Of a stretch of DNA of 5,798 bases, positions 1 through 5,798 are shown piece by piece (position 1 is the first letter of the stretch; every line of letters begins with the position of its first letter). Below the pieces are notes generated by a model that ran no database searches, was not told the origin of the DNA, and worked only from the letters and a program-made list of their open reading frames with translations. The position numbers were made by a program, and so were the translations under genes. The DNA is from Alphaproteobacteria bacterium. GTDB taxonomy: Bacteria; Pseudomonadota; Alphaproteobacteria; Micropepsales; Micropepsaceae. The DNA lies in the NCBI GenBank assembly GCA_947373775.1, contig CANBZE010000142.1, forward strand, positions 1 to 5,798, read 5' to 3'.

Positions 1-2061
<2,061 letters not shown>

Positions 2062-2074
2062 TCACGGCACAAAC

Positions 2075-2108
2075 AAAAAGCCCCGGGCTGCGCAGCCCGG
2101 GGCTTTTT
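2075..2108. terminator. Bidirectional Rho-independent terminator between katG and the TonB-domain gene
   Basis: A perfect 34-nt inverted repeat centred between 2091 and 2092, with a GC-rich core (GCCCCGGGCTG and its complement) flanked by A5 on the left and T5 on the right. Rightwards the stem runs into a T-rich tail (six Ts, G, five Ts), suited to stopping katG. Leftwards the minus strand also gives a T-tract (CTTTTTGTTT), suited to stopping the convergent gene that ends at 2127. The core is nearly identical to the terminator at 2579-2610. Confidence 0.93.
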
Positions 2109-2126
2109 TGTTTTTCGAAAGCGCGC

Positions 2127-2528
2127 CTAACCCCGGCGGACCCACCATTCAATGCGCGCCTGTTGCCAGACTGGACCATCACGGAAATACCAGCCGCGGG
2201 CGCAGGCCAGCGCGGCACGATCCAGGTCAGCGCGGCCGCTGCTGCGGCGAATTCGGACGGACTCAGTCCAGCCATCATCGCTCACGCGAATATCCAGCAA
2301 TGTTGTGCCCGAGGCACCATCGCGCAGCGCCGAGCGGGGAATATTGCTGCAATGGCGGTTGGTATAGACCATCCGGCTTTCTTCGCGCCAAACCCGGTCT
2401 TCATGGTGCCACCGGGTCATCCGCGCCGCATGGTGCGCCCTGCCGGGATGGTCGCAACAGCAATGCGCCCATGCCGCAGCCGGCACGAGCATCGCCGCGA
2501 ATATCAGGAGTCTGCCAAGTCCCCGCAT
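2127..2528 (-). CDS. Small exported protein with a stand-alone TonB C-terminal domain
   Basis: Predicted 133-residue periplasmic or membrane-tethered protein. Residues 1-21 look like a signal peptide (Arg-containing start, hydrophobic LLIFAAMLVPAAAWA, likely cleavage after AWA); it could instead remain as an anchor. Residues 22-60 are rich in Cys and His (HCCCDH at 22-27, then His32, 33, 41, 42, 59 and Cys60). Residues about 61-131 resemble the TonB C-terminal domain: a GTTLLDIRVSDDG strand, VRIRRSSG, LDRAALACARGWYF, then a last strand. Classical TonB has an N-terminal membrane helix and a Pro-rich linker spanning the periplasm; this protein has no such linker, so energy transduction to outer-membrane receptors is doubtful. 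I chose the ATG at 2528 because the frame upstream offers only TTG starts, which fall in the terminator. No Shine-Dalgarno is evident. The gene sits alone between two terminators. Cys60 and Cys109 could pair. Domain call is moderate; function unknown. Confidence 0.75.
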   Translation of the reverse strand: MRGLGRLLIFAAMLVPAAAWAHCCCDHPGRAHHAARMTRWHHEDRVWREESRMVYTNRHCSNIPRSALRDGASGTTLLDIRVSDDGWTESVRIRRSSGRADLDRAALACARGWYFRDGPVWQQARIEWWVRRG

Positions 2529-2578
2529 GGCACAACGATAACCCGCGATCCGTGAAACGAAAAGCCACCCGGACAACA

Positions 2579-2610
2579 AAAAGCCCCGGGCTGCGAAGCC
2601 CGGGGCTTTT
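2579..2610 (-). terminator. Rho-independent terminator of the glycine-zipper gene
   Basis: A 14-bp perfect stem (2579-2592 with 2597-2610) closed by a GCGA loop on the plus strand; on the minus strand the stem is followed by CTTTTTGTTG. It starts 21 nt past the stop codon at 2632, so it should end that transcript and insulate the TonB-domain gene from it. The plus-strand tail (CTTTTCGC) is weaker. The core differs from the 2075-2108 terminator by one base. Confidence 0.9.
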
Positions 2611-2631
2611 CGCTTGTCTGGACCTTACGGC

Positions 2632-2949
2632 CTAGTAGTAGTGACGGCGGCCGTCACGGTCGATGTAGTAGGCGTCGTGCTCGCGCCGATATTCGCGGCG
2701 GGCAGCGGCGCGGCGGCAGTCCGAGCGATTGTTGCTGTGGCCGATCGTATTGCCGATCAGGCCGCCGGCAACACCGCCGACTGCGGCGCCGACCAGGCTG
2801 TGCGAGGCAAGACCGCCGACCAAGGCGCCCGAGCCCGCGCCCAGCACGGTTTCGGTCGAAGCATCGCCATCACAGGCGGCATTGGCGGCAACGGTGCCGG
2901 CGCCCAGCGCAATAACAGCAGCGGCGGCAATCTTGGCAAAACGATTCAT
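2632..2949 (-). CDS. Small exported glycine-zipper protein
   Basis: Predicted 105-residue envelope protein. Residues 1-24 form a clear Sec signal peptide (NRFAK, then an Ala/Val/Leu core, cleavage after ANA). The sequence before Cys26 (NAAC) is not a good lipobox, so a lipoprotein is unlikely. Residues 36-70 form a glycine zipper with overlapping GxxxG repeats (G37/G41/G45, G54/G58/G62/G66/G70) and few charges, as in glycine-zipper 2TM proteins that pack as tight helices in membranes. The tail (79-105) is Arg-, His- and Tyr-rich and ends HYY. Cys26 and Cys78 could form a disulphide across the zipper. The ATG at 2949 is supported by AGGAGA six bases upstream. The gene has its own probable EcfG-type promoter and its own terminator, so it is a single-gene, probably stress-induced unit. 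The exact role of such proteins is not settled; assignment rests on architecture. Confidence 0.85.
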   Translation of the reverse strand: MNRFAKIAAAAVIALGAGTVAANAACDGDASTETVLGAGSGALVGGLASHSLVGAAVGGVAGGLIGNTIGHSNNRSDCRRAAARREYRREHDAYYIDRDGRRHYY

Positions 2950-2955
2950 GGCGAA

Positions 2956-2961
2956 TCTCCT
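2956..2961 (-). promoter_or_regulatory. Ribosome binding site of the glycine-zipper gene
   Basis: The minus strand reads AGGAGA with six bases to the ATG at 2949, a near-ideal Shine-Dalgarno that fixes the start. Confidence 0.8.
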
Positions 2962-2993
2962 AAATCACGGGGTTCCCCCCCATTACAGGACAG

Positions 2994-3020
2994 AAACGTA
3001 CCGTTCGGCAGAAAGGTTCC
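2994..3020 (-). promoter_or_regulatory. Probable EcfG (general stress response) promoter
   Basis: The minus strand carries GGAAC (3020-3016), a 17-nt spacer, then CGTTT (2998-2994). This matches the known EcfG/sigma-T consensus of alphaproteobacteria (GGAAC, 16-17 nt, CGTT). Transcription would start near 2987, giving a leader of about 38 nt that contains the Shine-Dalgarno before the glycine-zipper start. The sigma factor gene and its PhyR/NepR regulators are not in the window, so the assignment rests on the motif, spacing and placement. Confidence 0.65.
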
Positions 3021-3048
3021 ATCCGCCTTTGGGGCATCATCAAGGCAG

Positions 3049-3128
3049 CCCTCCCCCGCGCGCGTTAGCGCGCAATTGTGGGGGAGGTGGCGTAGCTGGC
3101 CCTCGGGCCAGCGAAGCCGGAGGGGGCC
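3049..3128. repeat. REP-like hairpin-rich intergenic element
   Basis: About 80 nt of non-coding DNA made of nested inverted repeats. The outer stem CCTCCCCC (3050-3057) pairs with GGGGGAGG (3080-3087) and encloses GCGCGC (3058-3063) pairing with 3068-3073. Next to it, GGC (3089-3091) and GCC (3116-3118) enclose a stem, GCTGGCC (3095-3101) with GGCCAGC (3106-3112), with three unpaired bases on each side. The element ends three bases from the ene-reductase stop. Such compact GC hairpins with a G-rich tail resemble dispersed intergenic repeats of alphaproteobacteria, but only one copy is in view. It could protect or help end the ene-reductase mRNA; no T-tract follows, so it is not a classical terminator. 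Confidence 0.65.
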
Positions 3129-3130
3129 GC

Positions 3131-4237
3131 TCAAAGAGCGGGATAGTCCGTATAACCCTGCGCCCCGCCCGAATAGAAAGTCGCCGGATCCCAGGCGTTC
3201 AGCGGCGCACCATCGGCGAATCGCTTCACCAGGTCCGGGTTGGCGATGAACAGCTTGCCGAAGGCCACGGCATCGGCGCGGCCTTCGGCAAGCGCTTTCT
3301 GGCCACTGGCCAGGTCGAAACCCTCGTTGACGATATAAGGACCACCGAACGCTTCCTTCAAAGCGGGTCCGATGCTTTCAGCATTGGCGATGGCGCGCGG
3401 ACGCCCCTGGCTGTCCTGCAGCTTGGTGTCCGGGCCGATCACCGCTTCGCGCGCTGCAATCCAGCCGATCTTGCGCTTGCCCAGCTCGCGGGCGACATAC
3501 TTGAACGTGCCCAGACGGTCGCTGTCGCCCATGTCATGGCTGTCCATGCGCGGCGCCAGGTGCATACCGACACGGTCGGCGCCCCACACATCGATGCAGG
3601 CATCGGTGACTTCCAGCATCAGCCGAGCGCGGTTCTCCAGCGCGCCACCATATTCGTCATCGCGCTTGTTGGTGGAGTCCTGCAGGAACTGGTCCAGCAG
3701 ATAGCCATTGGCGCCGTGGATGTGCACGCCGTCGAAGCCGGCCTTCACAGCATTCTCCGCGCCATGCTTGTAGGCGTGAATGATGCCGGGAATTTCCGAC
3801 AGCTGCAGCGCGCGGGGCGTAACATAGTCCTTTTCTGGCCTCACCAGCGACACATGCCCCTTGGGCTGGACCGCGCTGGGGGCTTCGGGCACCGCGCCGT
3901 TCAAAAAGAGCGGATCGGAAATGCGCCCCACATGCCAAAGCTGCAGCACCATCTTGCCGCCGGCGTCATGCACGGCCTTGACGACCTTCTTCCAGCCTTG
4001 GGTCTGCTCGTCCGACCAGATACCCGGCGTGGCGGCATAACCAACGCCCATGGCGGAAACGCTGGTGGCCTCGGAAATGATCAGCCCGGCGGCGGCGCGC
4101 TGGACGTAATAGTCCCGTTGCAGATCGGTGGGCACCCGGCCATCGGGGGTGGCGCGGCTGCGGGTCAGCGGCGCCATGATGATGCGATTGGGAAGCGACA
4201 GCGCTCCCAGCTTCAGGGGATCGAACAAGGTCGGCAT
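3131..4237 (-). CDS. Old Yellow Enzyme family ene-reductase (NemA-like, FMN-dependent)
   Basis: Predicted 368-residue cytoplasmic flavoenzyme that uses NAD(P)H and FMN to reduce activated C=C bonds (enones, maleimides, sometimes nitro compounds or nitrate esters). It is a complete single TIM barrel of usual family length. Visible landmarks: PLTRSRA with Thr25 next to flavin N5/O4; VLQLWHVGR with Gln99; the substrate-binding and proton-donor set His174-Asn177-Tyr179 in HGANGYLLDQFLQ; DEYGG and ENRARL; the phosphate-binding AFGKLFIANPDL (325-336); and the family ending GYTDYPAL. Unusual point: His226 (VGMHLAP) occupies the position of the flavin-contacting Arg243 of yeast OYE1, exactly 52 residues after the catalytic His as in OYE1. 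I chose the ATG at 4237 over an in-frame upstream start at 4264 because GGAG lies five bases before it and family homology begins there. It is monocistronic: 87 nt separate it from the gene upstream. Physiological substrate unknown. Confidence 0.95.
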   Translation of the reverse strand: MPTLFDPLKLGALSLPNRIIMAPLTRSRATPDGRVPTDLQRDYYVQRAAAGLIISEATSVSAMGVGYAATPGIWSDEQTQGWKKVVKAVHDAGGKMVLQLWHVGRISDPLFLNGAVPEAPSAVQPKGHVSLVRPEKDYVTPRALQLSEIPGIIHAYKHGAENAVKAGFDGVHIHGANGYLLDQFLQDSTNKRDDEYGGALENRARLMLEVTDACIDVWGADRVGMHLAPRMDSHDMGDSDRLGTFKYVARELGKRKIGWIAAREAVIGPDTKLQDSQGRPRAIANAESIGPALKEAFGGPYIVNEGFDLASGQKALAEGRADAVAFGKLFIANPDLVKRFADGAPLNAWDPATFYSGGAQGYTDYPAL

Positions 4238-4242
4238 GGAAA

Positions 4243-4246
4243 CTCC
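4243..4246 (-). promoter_or_regulatory. Ribosome binding site deciding the ene-reductase start
   Basis: GGAG on the minus strand, five bases from the ATG at 4237. The longer alternative start at 4264 would add nine residues (ending HGVS) that do not look like the family. Confidence 0.6.
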
Positions 4247-4264
4247 GTGGACTGACTTGTCCAA

Positions 4265-4293
4265 GAATTAGGGAGCCTTCGTGCGTTCTGCAA
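4265..4293 (-). promoter_or_regulatory. Possible sigma-70 promoter of the ene-reductase gene
   Basis: The minus strand has TTGCAG (4293-4288), a 17-nt spacer and TAATTC (4270-4265), which would give a leader of about 20 nt. The -35 is fair but the -10 is poor. No clear operator palindrome of a TetR-type repressor is seen nearby. Weak call. Confidence 0.25.
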
Positions 4294-4324
4294 CCTCGAT
4301 AGCTGTAGGGACATATGACGGCAA

Positions 4325-4876
4325 CTAATCCGCTGACCGAGCGATTCTTTCTACCAACCCAGTAAGTTTCTCTAATGACTGAGCTATCGATTTTGCTGGT
4401 GGAGTGCCAAGCCTCATTACCCCTTCCAACAGGGTCAAATCGATAGTGTACGACAGGCTATCCTCCACTTTTCCCTTCGGAGTGCGCGCCCAGCTTGCGG
4501 TCACCTGGAAGGTTCGCGTTTCCAAATCAGAATAATCACTCAAAAAGCCGGAAAACTTCTGCCCTGGCTTAAGCAGGGAGATTTTGGGTGGCGGATGCCG
4601 AGCAGCCTGCCCTTTGGTATTGAAACTCAGACTTGGATAGAAGCGCAGGCTGATGTCATACGCAGTGGCAGTGCCTACGTTTTGGATTTCATAATCGAGA
4701 AAGCTCATCTCGAATTCACCAGGCTCTACGGTAAATACAACCTGAGGCTGGCTACCTAGAGAGGCGAGCCTTTTGGTTTCTTTAGAAAGAACGTAAGTGA
4801 CATATACAAGTGCAATCGTCGCCAGCGCGGTAACAAGAATACCGATCGGTTCGAGGGATTTAAGAATCTCTTCCAT
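4325..4876 (-). CDS. Uncharacterised one-pass membrane protein downstream of valS
   Basis: I do not recognise a named family. The 183-residue product has a short acidic N-terminus (MEEILKSLEP), one hydrophobic helix at about 11-30 and then KETKR, suggesting by the positive-inside rule that the larger part faces the cytoplasm. Residues about 45-150 look beta-rich: alternating hydrophobic strands with an IQNVGTATAYDISLRF stretch (64-79), an Asn-Val-Gly...Ala pattern common in immunoglobulin-like beta-sandwiches, followed by LLKPGQKFSGFL. A short amphipathic helix with a basic patch closes the protein (about 158-183). Codons look constrained and AGGAG lies six bases before the ATG, so it is a real gene. 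It begins 14 nt after the valS stop, implying co-transcription. Base composition (about 50% GC by hand count) is far below the ene-reductase and katG. The gene may be a lineage-specific or acquired passenger behind valS. Confidence 0.8.
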   Translation of the reverse strand: MEEILKSLEPIGILVTALATIALVYVTYVLSKETKRLASLGSQPQVVFTVEPGEFEMSFLDYEIQNVGTATAYDISLRFYPSLSFNTKGQAARHPPPKISLLKPGQKFSGFLSDYSDLETRTFQVTASWARTPKGKVEDSLSYTIDLTLLEGVMRLGTPPAKSIAQSLEKLTGLVERIARSAD

Positions 4877-4882
4877 ACCCTG

Positions 4883-4887
4883 CTCCT
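4883..4887 (-). promoter_or_regulatory. Ribosome binding site of the membrane protein gene, in the valS gap
   Basis: AGGAG on the minus strand, six bases before the ATG at 4876 and three bases after the valS stop codon. There is no room for a separate promoter in the gap, so ribosomes finishing valS could reinitiate here. Confidence 0.65.
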
Positions 4888-4890
4888 AAT

Positions 4891-5798
4891 TTAGCCAATC
4901 AAACGTTGGATGGCCTCACCTAATCTTTTTACCAAAGCTTGGGCCTCGGTGCGCTTTTCGCGCTGCTCGGCCAACACATCTTCCGGTGCCTTGGAAACGA
5001 ACTGCTCATTCGACAGCTTGGCGTCGAAACGTGTGATCTCGTCCTGCGCCCTCTTCAGATCCTTCTCAAGCCGAGCGCGCTCCTTGGCGAAGTCGATGAC
5101 ACCATCAAGATGCAGAGCTAGCGTGAAGTCACCGATGACAACTTGCGCGGCGTTTCTGGGAACAACGTCTCCTATTTGAGGCATTGTTATGCGGGCCATC
5201 GTTTCGATGACTCCGGCATTCGCCGCATACCAGCCCCAGGTCGTGGGATTGCCGCCTAGTCGCATAGTTGCAACTTTCGCTCCCGCCGGAACGTTCATTT
5301 CGGCGCGCACAGATCGCACCCCCTTGATGAGGTCGATCACCCAGCGAATTTCAGCAATAGCTTCGTCGTTATCGAACCAAATCCATTTCGAACTTGGCCA
5401 TTCTGCGACTACTAGAAAACTATCGCGCTTCACCGGCGCAGTTGCCGCCCACAGCTCTTCGGTAATGAAGGGCATAAAGGGGTGCAGCAGCTTCAAGATC
5501 TGGTCGCGCGCCCAAGCGGTAGTGGCACGAGTCTCGGCTTGCGCTTCGGAGCTACCCGTTTGGAAGATCGACTTTGTGATCTCAACATACCAGTCACAGA
5601 AAATGTCATAGACAAAATGATAGGCGACACCCGCCGCCTCGTTGAAGCGCAGCGACTCAATGGCACCGGTAACGGTAGCAACAGCACGTGCAGTTTCCGC
5701 AACGATCCATTTATTAACACTTTGCTGCAGATTGATCGGCTCAAAGCCTGGCACAGTGATGCAGCCATTCATCTCGCAGAAGCGCGAGGTGTTCCACA
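4891..5798 (-). CDS. valS: Valine-tRNA ligase, C-terminal third (5' part outside window)
   Basis: Class I aminoacyl-tRNA synthetase that charges tRNA-Val with valine; cytoplasmic and normally essential. The frame is open to the right edge and starts WNTSRFCEMNG, the usual ValS sequence entering the anticodon-binding domain, so the ATG at 5772 is internal. 301 residues remain of a protein usually near 900; the catalytic Rossmann domain (HIGH, KMSKS) and the editing domain lie outside. Visible landmarks, counted from the edge: NKWIVAETA; FCDWYVEITK (about 66-75); LLHPFMPFITEELW (about 103-116); VRSVRAEMNVPAG (about 160-172); and a charged C-terminal coiled-coil tRNA arm from about residue 235 to the end, containing FVSKAPEDVLAEQREK. 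All domains in view are intact with no frameshift. GC is about 55% by hand count, lower than katG. The gene is followed after 14 nt by the unknown membrane protein. Whether this is the only valS copy cannot be told here. Confidence 0.96.
   Translation of the reverse strand, partial: WNTSRFCEMNGCITVPGFEPINLQQSVNKWIVAETARAVATVTGAIESLRFNEAAGVAYHFVYDIFCDWYVEITKSIFQTGSSEAQAETRATTAWARDQILKLLHPFMPFITEELWAATAPVKRDSFLVVAEWPSSKWIWFDNDEAIAEIRWVIDLIKGVRSVRAEMNVPAGAKVATMRLGGNPTTWGWYAANAGVIETMARITMPQIGDVVPRNAAQVVIGDFTLALHLDGVIDFAKERARLEKDLKRAQDEITRFDAKLSNEQFVSKAPEDVLAEQREKRTEAQALVKRLGEAIQRLIG

Noticed and set aside
3058..3073. GCGCGC/GTTA hairpin as a toxin-antitoxin or phage attachment site
   Set aside because: There is no integrase, tRNA or toxin-like gene nearby. 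It is better explained as the inner stem of the REP-like element.
2729..4255. Long plus-strand open frame (508 codons) opposite the ene-reductase and glycine-zipper genes
   Set aside because: It lies antisense to two well-supported genes, crosses the repeat and promoter region, and its translation shows no family features. In GC-rich DNA such stop-free antisense frames are common.
4297..4327. Alternative promoter upstream of the ene-reductase (TTGCCG, 17 nt, TATCGA)
   Set aside because: Both hexamers are poor, and the site overlaps the end of the preceding gene. It is not better than the weak candidate at 4265-4293.
5770..5772. ATG at 5772 as a start of a short ValS-like protein
   Set aside because: The frame continues to the window edge with conserved ValS residues (WNTSRFCE). 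This is a cut gene, not a truncated paralogue.

Overview
The window reads as chromosomal DNA from a GC-rich proteobacterium, most likely an alphaproteobacterium. Three things point there: the close match of the KatG and ValS sequences to alphaproteobacterial versions as I know them, a promoter with the GGAAC-N17-CGTT shape of the alphaproteobacterial general stress sigma factor EcfG, and GC-rich dispersed-repeat-like DNA between genes. I cannot name a genus.

Layout. Bases 1-2061 (+) hold most of katG, a bifunctional catalase-peroxidase; about 43 N-terminal residues lie left of the window. Everything after it is on the minus strand, so katG converges with the next gene at a strong bidirectional terminator (2075-2108). 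Reading rightwards, the minus-strand genes are: a small exported protein with a lone TonB C-terminal domain (2127-2528); a second terminator nearly identical to the first (2579-2610); a small exported glycine-zipper protein (2632-2949) behind a probable EcfG promoter (2994-3020); a hairpin-rich REP-like intergenic element (3049-3128); an Old Yellow Enzyme family flavin ene-reductase (3131-4237); a one-pass membrane protein of unknown function (4325-4876); and the C-terminal third of valyl-tRNA synthetase (4891-5798, its start lying right of the window). The last two are 14 nt apart and probably co-transcribed, valS first.

How they fit together. katG (peroxide removal), the ene-reductase (reduction of electrophilic enones and similar compounds) and the glycine-zipper gene with its stress-type promoter form a loose oxidative/envelope stress neighbourhood. 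They are separate transcription units, and the grouping is an inference from content. The valS pair is housekeeping plus an unknown protein. It has clearly lower GC (hand counts of about 50-55%, against about 65% in sampled katG and ene-reductase lines). There are no RNA genes, CRISPR arrays, transposases, or gene-free stretches over 300 bases. I see no convincing novel multi-gene system. The most interesting items are the EcfG-like promoter, the Cys/His-rich stand-alone TonB-domain protein, the His-for-Arg change in the ene-reductase flavin site, the repeat element, and the low-GC valS pair with its unknown membrane partner.
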